Below are positions 7,543 through 15,774 of a stretch of 50,492 bases of DNA, one piece after another (position 1 is the first letter of the stretch; each line of letters starts with the position of its first letter). The notes below the pieces were generated by a model that searched no databases, had not been told where the DNA came from, and saw only the letters and a program-made list of their open reading frames with translations. The stretch is from the NCBI RefSeq assembly GCF_025965085.1, contig NZ_JAOPXP010000193.1, forward strand, positions 1 through 50,492, written 5' to 3'. The stretch is from Marmoricola sp. (GTDB taxonomy: Bacteria; Actinomycetota; Actinomycetes; Propionibacteriales; Nocardioidaceae). The translations under genes were made by a program, and so were the position numbers.

Positions 7543-8769
7543 CTACTTCTTGTGTACGAGATCGGTGCCGTCGGGCGTCGGGCCACACCCGAGCCACCCG
7601 GCCAGGGTGGCTCCGACGTCGGCGAGGGTCTCGCGGGTGCCGAGCTCACCCTCGACCCCGGCGCCGTAGGTCAGGACGGGCACGTACTCGCGCGTGTGCG
7701 CACTGCTGCCCACCGTCGGGTCGTTGCCGTGGTCCGCTGTGATGATGAGCAGGTCTTCGGGCCGGAGCATCTCCAGCACGCCGGCAAGTCGCCTGTCCAC
7801 GGCCCGCAGCACGTCGCCGTAGCGTTGGACGTTCTCCTCGTGACCGGCCAGATCAGTCTCCTGGACGTTGGCGACGATGAGCCCGGTCTCGAGAGTTCGC
7901 AACGCCTCCTCGATGCCGTCGAAGACACCGTCAGTGGCGATCACCGGGTCGCAGACCTCAGCGTCGGGGCAGGTGACGACGTCAGCAGCCTTGCCCAACA
8001 GCACGACAGGAAGCCCCGCTGCCTTCGCCAGGGACGGTGCCTGCAGGTGGGTGGGCACCTGGATGCCGAGATGGCGAACCAGGTAGTGCTCGTCGTAGAC
8101 GCCCAGTGCCGGTGTGTCCACGCCGACATGCGACTGCTCGTGGCGGCGCACGCTCGACAAGATGTCGTCGCGCCGGTAGCCGCGACCGCCGACCGCAATG
8201 ACCCGGGTGACGCCCACCAGCTCGCGCACCGCCTGCGCGAGGGTGACGACGTCCTCGAAGTCCACCTCGTCCATGGACGCGGTGACGTTGATGTTCATGC
8301 CGTACGCCGCCTCGATGTTGTCCGCCACGACGATGTCGCCGAACAAGAGAACCGCGCCGCTGTCGAGCTCGAGCTTGACCCCGTCGTGCCCGCGCTCCTG
8401 CAGTCCCAGAAGCAGGCCGTCACCGATGTCGGCCAGCACACTCTTCGCCGGACTCGGCGGAACCGTCCCCATCATCTCCTGATGGCCCAGGTAGGTGTCG
8501 GCGCCTGCGTGACGGATCGCGGCACGCCCCCAGCCGCCGATCACCGAGTCCTTCGCCTCCGGAACTCCCTTGATCGTCGTGAGGTTGCCCAGGCCGAGCC
8601 GGCCCAGGGTGGGCAGTGCCAGCCCGTCGTTGCCCTGGGCCACGCGCTCGGCCGTGTTGCCGGTTCCTCCTTGCTCGGCGTCCGGCATCGCGCCGACGCC
8701 GAAGCCGTCGAGGATCACGCACAGGGCCCTGCGGCCCTGTCCGTCGGTTGCGTTGTCACTAGGCGCCAT
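7543..8769 (-). CDS. yhfW: Phosphopentomutase-like metalloenzyme (YhfW)
   Basis: A 408-residue member of the alkaline phosphatase/phosphopentomutase superfamily, which moves phosphate between C1 and C5 of pentoses using two metal ions. Visible motifs are the metal-binding ILDGFGVG near D21, YLGHQEMMG, TADHGND and AHTREYVP near the C-terminus. Length matches DeoB/YhfW. Its place between YhfX and an epimerase points to the YhfW subgroup of the E. coli yhf operon, whose substrate I do not know to be established. The start overlaps the end of yhfX by 11 bp. Confidence 0.87.
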   Translation of the reverse strand: MAPSDNATDGQGRRALCVILDGFGVGAMPDAEQGGTGNTAERVAQGNDGLALPTLGRLGLGNLTTIKGVPEAKDSVIGGWGRAAIRHAGADTYLGHQEMMGTVPPSPAKSVLADIGDGLLLGLQERGHDGVKLELDSGAVLLFGDIVVADNIEAAYGMNINVTASMDEVDFEDVVTLAQAVRELVGVTRVIAVGGRGYRRDDILSSVRRHEQSHVGVDTPALGVYDEHYLVRHLGIQVPTHLQAPSLAKAAGLPVVLLGKAADVVTCPDAEVCDPVIATDGVFDGIEEALRTLETGLIVANVQETDLAGHEENVQRYGDVLRAVDRRLAGVLEMLRPEDLLIITADHGNDPTVGSSAHTREYVPVLTYGAGVEGELGTRETLADVGATLAGWLGCGPTPDGTDLVHKK

Positions 8770-9946
8770 CGAGAAGTCTTCCCAAGCTGTCGTAGATGCC
8801 GGTCACGCGCGCCCGGGCCGGATCGCGCATCAGTCCCTCGACGACGGCGACCCTGGAGCGAGCCACGAACACCTGGTTGCGAAAGGCGTACACCACCGTG
8901 TCCCCCGTCCGAGCCACACCCTCGGGGTCGTCCAGCTCGCCGTAGTAGTCGATCGCCTCGGCGGGGTGGTGGGCGGCGGTGAGCACGGCTCCGGCCTCCT
9001 GTCCTTGGCCTGCAGCGACGACAAGCGCCTGGCGGGTCCGGCCGCGGGGATAGAAGCCGCCGCCGAACGTGAAGGCGCGCTCGCCGTGCCGATGCGAGAC
9101 CTCGCTGACGTAGACGACTGCAGGAACCTCGGGCTGGTCGCTGACCGCGTGCAGCGGGGTGGACCCGGTGAGCGCGCTCCCGGGCTCGACCGTGGTGGCA
9201 CCCTCTGCCTTGGTGATGCTCATGGTGGTCACTGACGTGATGCCCGGCGCATTGATCTCCACGAACCCCTCACGAGCGCGGGAGATGCGTTCCGCGGCCG
9301 CGCGCAGAAGCGCGAGCTTGCCCGTCACGATCACCTGCTCGTCGGCGTAGTCATAGTCCAGGCACGGGTGCGTGGTGACCCCGCGGACGTGCAGGTGGCG
9401 CAACGAGGCGAGCTGCGTCAGCGCGGCGTCGAGATCCGCGAGCTCGAAGCCACCGTGCTGGCCGGGGTGGTAGGTCTCGACAGGGTCGTACATGCGCAGC
9501 AGGACGTCCTGACGGTGACCGCTCCTGCCAGACGCTTCGTCGAGCCGTCGGGCCTGCTCCAGGTTGAAGACGGTCACGGTCGCCGGTCGGTGGTCGATGA
9601 CCTCGTCGACGTCGGACGCCGCGAGGCCCACGAGGTGGCCGACGTGGGCAACGTCCAGCCCGGCCTGCCACAGCACGCGTGCCTCATCCACGTCGACAGC
9701 GACGAAGCGCGTGAGTCCGGCATCCCGAATCAACTGTGAGACGCGCGGGTTCCGGCCGTACTGCTTGGTCATCACGTTGGCGACGAGGCCGTGCCCCCGG
9801 GCGGCCTCAGCGGTCACTCGAGCGTTCTCCGCGATGGTGTCGGCGTCGAGAACGTAGGTGTTCGGCCTGATCACCTCCTCGCGGTGCAGCCGTACCGCTG
9901 CCTCCACCAGAGCGGGGTTGCGGCGGCGGGTCGACTCAAGAAACAT
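8759..9946 (-). CDS. yhfX: YhfX-type PLP enzyme (alanine racemase fold), copy 1
   Basis: A 395-residue fold-type III PLP enzyme. The PLP lysine is K61 in MTKQYGRNP, matching KANAYGHG of alanine racemase. NAPG, HAVSDQP and FGGGFYPRGR are further shared blocks. I chose ATG 9946 because its paralogue at 19972-21156 starts identically (MFxExTxRRNPAL), although an in-frame GTG lies 9 bp upstream. It overlaps the PRD gene by 11 bp. YhfX activity is uncertain; racemisation or another PLP reaction on an aminated substrate is plausible. Confidence 0.87.
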   Translation of the reverse strand: MFLESTRRRNPALVEAAVRLHREEVIRPNTYVLDADTIAENARVTAEAARGHGLVANVMTKQYGRNPRVSQLIRDAGLTRFVAVDVDEARVLWQAGLDVAHVGHLVGLAASDVDEVIDHRPATVTVFNLEQARRLDEASGRSGHRQDVLLRMYDPVETYHPGQHGGFELADLDAALTQLASLRHLHVRGVTTHPCLDYDYADEQVIVTGKLALLRAAAERISRAREGFVEINAPGITSVTTMSITKAEGATTVEPGSALTGSTPLHAVSDQPEVPAVVYVSEVSHRHGERAFTFGGGFYPRGRTRQALVVAAGQGQEAGAVLTAAHHPAEAIDYYGELDDPEGVARTGDTVVYAFRNQVFVARSRVAVVEGLMRDPARARVTGIYDSLGRLLDGA

Positions 9947-10340
9947 CGTCGCCACGAAGCGTGCACACGTGGGCGGTGATGTAGAACAACTCGGCGTCAG
10001 GCAGCGGTCCGCCGATGTCGCCCTCCATCTCCCGCGCGATCTGCTCGACGGCGGCCTTCTCCTCGGTCCTCGAGCTCAGTTCCTCCACCAGCACGTGTGG
10101 CACCGCCGGGGCGGACTCGTCGCGCCGGACCCGGGTGAAGGCGACGGCGACGTGGGTGATGAACATGGCCGCTCCCTCGGACTCAGGATCGATGCCGAAG
10201 CGCGCCGCGAGGCTGCCGACGAACTCCTCGGCAGCACGGCGGGCCGCTCCATCGATCTGCCCGTGGCCCTCGAGGAGCTCGAGCCTTCCGGCATGACCTT
10301 CCCGGAATCGGCGGGTCATGGTCACAGCGGCCTCGCTCAT
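9936..10340 (-). CDS. yhfY: PRD-domain protein (YhfY-like)
   Basis: A 134-residue protein consisting of little more than one PTS regulation domain. Conserved histidine candidates are H63 (FITHVAV) and H124 (YITAHV). PRDs in antiterminators and activators are phosphorylated on histidine by HPr or EIIB, so this could be a phosphorylation sensor or accessory subunit. There is no RNA-binding or HTH domain. It starts in an ATGA overlap with the oxidoreductase stop and overlaps yhfX. An EI/HPr pair nearby with no enzyme II makes this PRD a natural phosphoryl target. Confidence 0.75.
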   Translation of the reverse strand: MSEAAVTMTRRFREGHAGRLELLEGHGQIDGAARRAAEEFVGSLAARFGIDPESEGAAMFITHVAVAFTRVRRDESAPAVPHVLVEELSSRTEEKAAVEQIAREMEGDIGGPLPDAELFYITAHVCTLRGDDVS

Positions 10341-11917
10341 GGTGCCTCCTTCAGAAATGTCCCTGATACGGGCGCCTTGGTCAGCGCTCGCTGCACCACG
10401 GCTGCCGCGTTGTGACCCGGCGCCCCAGTCACCTCACCGCCGGGATGCGCACCGGCGCCGCACATGAACAGGTTGCCGACCGGGGTGACGTAGCCACCTC
10501 CTGTGAAGAGGCGGTCTCCCAGGACCTGCCCCGCGGCGTGGTTGATGTGGTGGATGTTCCCATCGGTCAGGCCCGCCCGTGCCTCCATGTCGTCAGGGGT
10601 GTAGACGACCCAGTCCTCCACGGAATCGGCGAAGTTCGGGGCGTACTCGGTCATCATGTCGATCAGCTGCTTACCCAGCTGGGGCTTGAGCGACGCCCAG
10701 TCCCCGTCCTTGAGCCGGGAGGGCTGGAACTTCACCCGGATGGACATCAGGTGCTTGCCCGCCGGCGCCGTGGTGGCGTCGTACACGCTGGGGATCTGAC
10801 CGATGAGGATGGGGTGGGCCGTGGGCACGCCGGCAGCCGCGTCGGCCAGCGAGCTCTCCACGTAGGCCAGCGACGGGGCGATGCGCAGCATGCCGAGCAG
10901 CGTGGGCTCGAAGTCGGGCCCCAGGTGACGTGAGAAGTCCGGCAGCTCGGAGAGCGCGGCATGGAACTTCAGCGAGCCGCTCTCGGTCTCCAGCGCCGCC
11001 ACTGCGTCGCGGGCGTGCCCGGGGGCCGAGTGGCCGGGAAGCAGGGACGCGAAGGTGCGCTTGGGGTCCGCGTTGGACACCACCACACGGCTCCGTACGA
11101 CGCTGCCGTTCTCGAGGCGTACGCCGACAGCACACCCGTCCTCGACCAGCACCTCGTCGACGTTCTGGTTGAGACGGATCTCCACACCGTTCTTCTCCGC
11201 AGCCGCGGCCAGCGCCGAGGTGAGCGTGCCCATGCCGCCCACCGGGATGCCCTGGTCCTCCGGCGCCACGCCGGGACCGGCCACGGTCATCGCCCAGCCG
11301 AGAAGCTCACCGGGCTGGTCGAGGCTGACGATGTCGCTGTTCGGTAGCAGTGCGGCCTGGACCTGGTCGTTCCCGAAGAACTCGTCCATGAGCTCCCGGA
11401 CGGTCTGGTTCTCGAGCCGGGCGAGGATCTCTGCGTCGGCGGTTCCGGCCACGACGGTCCGCAGCTGCTCGACGGTCGGCGGTGCCGGGTCGAGGGCGTA
11501 GCGACCTACCAGTGCGCCAGCGCTCCGCCAGAACGCGACATAGTCGGCGAACCTCTCGGCGTCGCGCCGCGAGAAGGTGCCGATGCTCTCCTGCGTGCGG
11601 CGCCAGTCGCGCCACTGCACGAGGACCCTGCCGTCCGGGTAGGGCGAGACGTAGGTCGGGTCGACCCCGATCGTGGACCAGCCGTGCGCACGGAGGTCGA
11701 GGTCGGTGACCACGCGGTGCTGCAGCACGTGAAGCCAATAGGCACAGGGAGAGGTGCGGTAGCCCCCGAAGAGGACCTCGGTCGTGGCGGCGCCGCCAAC
11801 GTGCGACGACCGCTCCAGCACGAGCACGTCGTGTCCCGCACGGGCGAGGTACGCCGCAGCGACGAGGCCGTTGTGGCCCGCGCCGATGACGACGACGTCA
11901 CGGGTCTCGTCACTCAT
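10337..11917 (-). CDS. FAD-dependent phytoene-desaturase-like oxidoreductase
   Basis: A 526-residue NAD(P)/FAD-binding amine-oxidase-superfamily protein, closest in look to the PYROXD2/CrtI group. The dinucleotide loop VVVIGAGHNGLVAA lies at residues 9-22, followed by the FAD ribose site LVLERSSHVGG. The C-terminal FAD motif LFMCGAGAHPGGEVTGAPG is present, as are a substrate region and VSNADPKRTF. It probably oxidises or desaturates an operon intermediate. It is linked by ATGA overlaps to the aldo/keto reductase upstream and the PRD gene downstream. This enzyme class is not part of the E. coli yhf operon. Confidence 0.85.
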   Translation of the reverse strand: MSDETRDVVVIGAGHNGLVAAAYLARAGHDVLVLERSSHVGGAATTEVLFGGYRTSPCAYWLHVLQHRVVTDLDLRAHGWSTIGVDPTYVSPYPDGRVLVQWRDWRRTQESIGTFSRRDAERFADYVAFWRSAGALVGRYALDPAPPTVEQLRTVVAGTADAEILARLENQTVRELMDEFFGNDQVQAALLPNSDIVSLDQPGELLGWAMTVAGPGVAPEDQGIPVGGMGTLTSALAAAAEKNGVEIRLNQNVDEVLVEDGCAVGVRLENGSVVRSRVVVSNADPKRTFASLLPGHSAPGHARDAVAALETESGSLKFHAALSELPDFSRHLGPDFEPTLLGMLRIAPSLAYVESSLADAAAGVPTAHPILIGQIPSVYDATTAPAGKHLMSIRVKFQPSRLKDGDWASLKPQLGKQLIDMMTEYAPNFADSVEDWVVYTPDDMEARAGLTDGNIHHINHAAGQVLGDRLFTGGGYVTPVGNLFMCGAGAHPGGEVTGAPGHNAAAVVQRALTKAPVSGTFLKEAP

Positions 11918-12873
11918 CTGGCCGCCCCGTCAGTCGTCGCGTCGACCCGTCCCGCCTCGAGGAAGGACCGCTGCTCAGCGCTGAGGGTGGTGCCGACGGC
12001 AGCCACGTTCGCGCGCAACTGCTCGACCGACCTGGCACCGCAGAGGGTCGAGGCCACCTCGGAATAGCTGAGCGGGTAGCCGATTGCCGTCGCGGACATG
12101 GATCGGTCGAGCTGCTCCGCGACCTGACGCACCCTCTCGGCGTGCTCCAGGCCCGCGTTGAGCCAGTCGGCACCCTTGTCGTTGCGGTGGTCACCCTCGG
12201 GGAACTGCTGGCCGGTGGCGTACTTCCCGGTCAGCAGGCCGCGCTCGAGCGGCTCGCGCGCCAGGACGGCAGTGCCGTGCTTCCTGGCCAGCGGGAGGAT
12301 TCCGCAGGCCCAGTTGCGGACGACGTTCAACGGGAGCTCGACCACGTCGACCCCGGCCTCGATGACGGCGCGAGCGTCCTCCTCACTCCCCACCGAGGCA
12401 CCGATCCACTTCGCGCCACCACGGGCCTGGATGTCGCGCAGCGTGGACAGCCCCTCGCTCTCCGCGACCTCCGCGGCGCTCGGGTTGTGCAGCAGGTAGA
12501 TGTCAATCGTGCTGCGCGCCAACCGGCGGCAGGACTGTGCGAACGCAGACTCGATGTAGTCGCGCTCGTAGACGCGTCGCGACCCGCCGACCACACGCGG
12601 CTCGGTGTAGATGTCCCAGCCGACCTTGGAGACGATCTGTACGTCGTCCTCGGGTCGCACCGCCTCCCCGAGGAGCTCCTCGCTGTGGCCGAAGCCGTAG
12701 ACGTCAGCAGTGTCGAAGAGTGTCACGCCCTCGCTGATCGCTGCGCGGAGCACGTCCAGGCTCTGCTGGTCGTCGCTGGCCCCCCACTCGTCACCGCCCA
12801 TGGCCCAGGTACCGAGGCCAAGGGCCGAGACGGTCCGACCGGTTCCGCCGAGCGCACGCTGCGCGATCACCAT
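11914..12873 (-). CDS. Aldo/keto reductase
   Basis: A 319-residue NAD(P)H-dependent carbonyl reductase. The catalytic tetrad is intact: D54 and Y59 (FDTADVYG), K83 (VSKVGW) and H129 (IYLLHNPS). The ATG at 12873 follows AAGGAG; the frame extends 48 bp upstream into the yhfT end without a better start. It lies 19 bp after the yhfT-like gene and overlaps the FAD oxidoreductase by four bases. It likely interconverts a sugar carbonyl and alcohol, or a ketose and alditol, in the same pathway. Confidence 0.9.
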   Translation of the reverse strand: MVIAQRALGGTGRTVSALGLGTWAMGGDEWGASDDQQSLDVLRAAISEGVTLFDTADVYGFGHSEELLGEAVRPEDDVQIVSKVGWDIYTEPRVVGGSRRVYERDYIESAFAQSCRRLARSTIDIYLLHNPSAAEVAESEGLSTLRDIQARGGAKWIGASVGSEEDARAVIEAGVDVVELPLNVVRNWACGILPLARKHGTAVLAREPLERGLLTGKYATGQQFPEGDHRNDKGADWLNAGLEHAERVRQVAEQLDRSMSATAIGYPLSYSEVASTLCGARSVEQLRANVAAVGTTLSAEQRSFLEAGRVDATTDGAAR

Positions 12874-12892
12874 GTCTCCTTCATGAGGTTGA

Positions 12893-14176
12893 CTAACCGA
12901 GGCCCAGCGTCTGCAGGGCATCGGACGTGAGAGCTACCAAGAGAAATCCGAACACCGGGACGGCCATCGGCATGATGGGCCGGCCCTTCGCCTCGTTGAA
13001 GGCGTACATCACCACGACGATGCCGGCGCCGATGACGCCGCCGAGGCCCGATGCAGCCACGACCGCTCCGGCCAGGATCGAGACGCCGGGGACGACGTCG
13101 AGCGCGTCCCGGGCAGCCGACCCGATGCCGTGCAACCGGGGGCGGGTCATCAGCAGGTGCATGACGCGTCGGAGGGAGCCGAGCTCGACTGCGACCAGCG
13201 CGAGTCCCGCCGCCACCGCGCCCACCGGCTCACGCACGAGGTAGCCGGCGCCGAGGTACCAGTCGGGGTAACCGTCCTGGTTCCACACCCCGCTGACGGT
13301 GGAGGACATCGCGATCAGCGGGATGAACGCCACCACGGAGTAGAACGCGACTGCTGCCGCCGCCTCGTGACTGCCGACTGCGAGGAGGACCAGCTGAAGC
13401 GGCTCCCCGGCGAGCCAACCCTGCGAGGCAGCGACAGTGATGAGCACCGGCGGCAGGACCAAGTAGGGCCAGTGCCGGTGCACCCGCTTGACGCCCTCTG
13501 CGTACAGCTGGTCGCCCACCGCCGGGGTGCGGGGGCCGGTGAAGGCGCTGGCCACCAAGCCCAGTGTCATCAGCCCCAACGTCAGGGCCCCGGACTTCGC
13601 GGACAGGCTGTGGTCCGAGCCGGTGAGCGCCGTCTCCAAGATCCGCCAGACCGCGAGCGTCAGGACCGCCGCAGCGACACCCCATCGCACGCCGAACTGG
13701 TGGGCGATCGCGACTGCCACCAGGAACGGGAAGGTGGCCGCCACGGGAGCGAACATCGCCTGCAGCGCCCCTTCGTAGTCGGGGAGATGCTGCATCCCGA
13801 AGGCAGCTGCCGCGATGACCACGGTCGCCACGGCCCCGAACGCGAAGGACGCAGCGAGGACCGTCCATGTGCGCTGGAACCACAGCCCGAGAACGTCACT
13901 GGAGAGGAGGATGATGTGGATGACCATGATCCCGGTGGCCAGCGAGTACGGGAGCGCGTACGCAAGCACGAAGCCGATGCCGATGGCGTACGAGTACTTC
14001 GCGAGGTCGACTCTGGGACGCTGGTTCAACCACAGCTCGGGGACCGAGGTCCGCAGGCCGTCGTGGTAGACCGCGGCGGTCTTGTGGACCGCCAGTGCTG
14101 AGGCAGCGGCGAGGAGGCCGAAGACCAGGACTGCTGCGAGAGGGAGCTGGAAGGAGCCGATGGAGAGCTCGCTCAC
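12893..14176 (-). CDS. yhfT: YhfT-family polytopic membrane protein, copy 1
   Basis: A 427-residue inner-membrane protein with about 11-12 hydrophobic segments, no Walker motifs and no known transporter signature. It ends with MYAFNEAKGRPIMPMAVPVFGF, closely matched by MANEALGRPVIRMAAAPSA in the paralogue at 24096-25379. It begins at a GTG overlapping the yhfU stop (GTGA). Constant pairing of YhfT with YhfU suggests a transporter or channel complex. The function of the family is unknown to me. Confidence 0.82.
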   Translation of the reverse strand: MSELSIGSFQLPLAAVLVFGLLAAASALAVHKTAAVYHDGLRTSVPELWLNQRPRVDLAKYSYAIGIGFVLAYALPYSLATGIMVIHIILLSSDVLGLWFQRTWTVLAASFAFGAVATVVIAAAAFGMQHLPDYEGALQAMFAPVAATFPFLVAVAIAHQFGVRWGVAAAVLTLAVWRILETALTGSDHSLSAKSGALTLGLMTLGLVASAFTGPRTPAVGDQLYAEGVKRVHRHWPYLVLPPVLITVAASQGWLAGEPLQLVLLAVGSHEAAAAVAFYSVVAFIPLIAMSSTVSGVWNQDGYPDWYLGAGYLVREPVGAVAAGLALVAVELGSLRRVMHLLMTRPRLHGIGSAARDALDVVPGVSILAGAVVAASGLGGVIGAGIVVVMYAFNEAKGRPIMPMAVPVFGFLLVALTSDALQTLGLG

Positions 14177-14544
14177 GGCTCGATTCGCTTCAGGATGGCC
14201 TCGACCAGGTTCGGCACCGCCTGATCGATGTGGCTGTGCGCGACACCGAACGCCACCCGGCCAGACTCCAGCGCCTCGATGATCGTCTCGGGCGTCGCCG
14301 TGGGAATGCCGACGCCGGAGAGGCGTGTGACGCGGTCGGCACCGAGGATGGCTGTGGCTATGGCCAAAGCACCTCCGGCTCCGCTCTGGCACGCACCGAT
14401 GTAGTAGTCGGCCACGCCCTGGGACACGGCGCTGGCCGCCTCGAAGTCTGACTTGACCTCCACCGTGGCGCGGCCGTCGGCCGCGCTACGGACTGCTCGT
14501 GCGATCTGTTCCTTGCCCATGCCGCAGACTGCGATCGTGATCAC
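14173..14544 (-). CDS. yhfU: YhfU-family protein (DUF2620), copy 1
   Basis: A 123-residue cytoplasmic protein that starts at GTG after AAAGGA. Features are a glycine-rich N-terminal loop (VCGMGKEQIARAV) and a block DYYIGACQSGAGGALAIA with C52, well conserved in the second copy (AYYLGSCHTGAGAALGVL). It overlaps yhfT by four bases and follows the yhfS-like gene by 39 bp. The N-terminal CGMGK resembles the PTS EIIB phosphocysteine loop, but the cysteine is Gly in copy 2. The strictly shared C52 is the more likely functional residue. No activity is known to me. Confidence 0.8.
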   Translation of the reverse strand: MITIAVCGMGKEQIARAVRSAADGRATVEVKSDFEAASAVSQGVADYYIGACQSGAGGALAIATAILGADRVTRLSGVGIPTATPETIIEALESGRVAFGVAHSHIDQAVPNLVEAILKRIEP

Positions 14545-14583
14545 GCGGGTGAGTCCTTTCTGCCTTCGAGTTGACGGGGAGCC

Positions 14584-15774
14584 CTAGCCTGCACCGTCGG
14601 TCGCCTGGGCCGCGGCCCGCTCCATCACGGCCTGCTCACGGGCAGCCTGGATGGTGTCGGTGAGCACCCGGATGACGGTGTCTGGCCCGGCGCGGAACGG
14701 GCTGACCCGCACCATTCGCCGAGCGAGCTCGGGATCGGCCTCGCACATGGCGCGCGAGAGCCGGTAGACCAGCATGTGCGTGTCGAAGCGCGACTGCGAG
14801 CCGACGGGGTGCGTGGCAGCGCCGAAGCGCGTGGCCACCTTGATCACGTCCTCGGCGATCGGCTCCTCGAGCTCCACCAGCAGCGACCGCTCCTGGTGGT
14901 TGCCAGGGTGTACGGCGCGCACACCCGGGATCGGGTTCTGCGCCACCTGCTCCAGCACGGTCTCGACGGCCTCGCTGGCCACCGCGAACATCACCGGAGC
15001 CTGGACGACGCCACGCAGGGTGCTCAGGGCGATGGGCCCCTGGATCTTGGTGCCACCGGAGTAGGCGTCGTCGCGAAGCTGGGCGATCAGGTCCGCACGG
15101 CCGACGACACAGCCGACACCCGGCTCCCCGAGCAGCTTGAACAAAGAGAACGCCGACAGGTCGGCACCCAGCTGCGTGCCGATGCGCGGGACCTGCAGGG
15201 CGGTGTAGTTGTCGTCCACCATCACCAGGCACCCGGGAGCGAGCTCCCGGACGTCGGCGATCACCTGCTCGACGTCGTAGTGATCGGCGAGCATCTGTCG
15301 CGAGTGCTGCAGGTAGACCATGCTCGGTCCCTGCTCGAACGCGGCGCGACGCGCGGCCCGGTCGTTGAGGTCGACAGCCTTCAGCTGGAGACCCATGGCC
15401 CGGAACGTGACCGACGTGGTTGCGTACACCGGAACGTCGTGGAGGACCACGCGGGCGCCCGGCGACAACGTCCCCATCAGGGCAGACCTGATGGCGCCGG
15501 TGCCGGCGCCGGCGACGAGCGTGGCGTCCTCCGCGCCGAAGAGCTCGGCGAGGACCGCCTCGACCCTCGCTGTGGTCCGCGGCCGGCCCAGACCCGCAGG
15601 TGCGCCGTAGTCACCGGCCTCCATCGCGAGGTCACCGTCGAAGTGCTGGTGCATGATGTCGACGAGCTTGAACTGGAGCTGGGTTGCCTCGGCGATCGTC
15701 AGCTGTCGCAGTGGGTGCGTCACCAGGCGCCCGGCTCCTTCGACTCCGCTGCGCGAGAGCTCGACGCCTGTCAC
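14584..15774 (-). CDS. yhfS: YhfS-like PLP-dependent aminotransferase-fold enzyme
   Basis: A 396-residue fold-type I PLP enzyme. K213 (AFSLFKLLGEPGVG) is the internal-aldimine lysine. D187/D188 (VMVDDNY) should contact the PLP pyridine nitrogen. GAGTGAI near residue 90 is the phosphate-binding loop. A GTG at 15774 overlaps the binding-protein stop (GTGA) and is a much better start than the further-upstream in-frame ATG. It fits YhfS of the yhf operon. The reaction (transamination, beta/gamma elimination or C-C/C-S lyase) is not determinable here. Confidence 0.82.
   Translation of the reverse strand: MTGVELSRSGVEGAGRLVTHPLRQLTIAEATQLQFKLVDIMHQHFDGDLAMEAGDYGAPAGLGRPRTTARVEAVLAELFGAEDATLVAGAGTGAIRSALMGTLSPGARVVLHDVPVYATTSVTFRAMGLQLKAVDLNDRAARRAAFEQGPSMVYLQHSRQMLADHYDVEQVIADVRELAPGCLVMVDDNYTALQVPRIGTQLGADLSAFSLFKLLGEPGVGCVVGRADLIAQLRDDAYSGGTKIQGPIALSTLRGVVQAPVMFAVASEAVETVLEQVAQNPIPGVRAVHPGNHQERSLLVELEEPIAEDVIKVATRFGAATHPVGSQSRFDTHMLVYRLSRAMCEADPELARRMVRVSPFRAGPDTVIRVLTDTIQAAREQAVMERAAAQATDGAG

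Noticed and set aside
7543-8769. Nucleoside-salvage phosphopentomutase (deoB)
   Set aside because: There is no deoA, deoC, deoD or cdd nearby, while YhfX and other yhf-type genes surround it, so the YhfW role fits better.
14173-14544. YhfU as a classical PTS EIIB because of its CGMGK loop
   Set aside because: The cysteine is replaced by Gly in the paralogue at 25415-25777, and the rest does not follow an EIIB pattern I know. Kept only as a weak idea under the EI/HPr finding.
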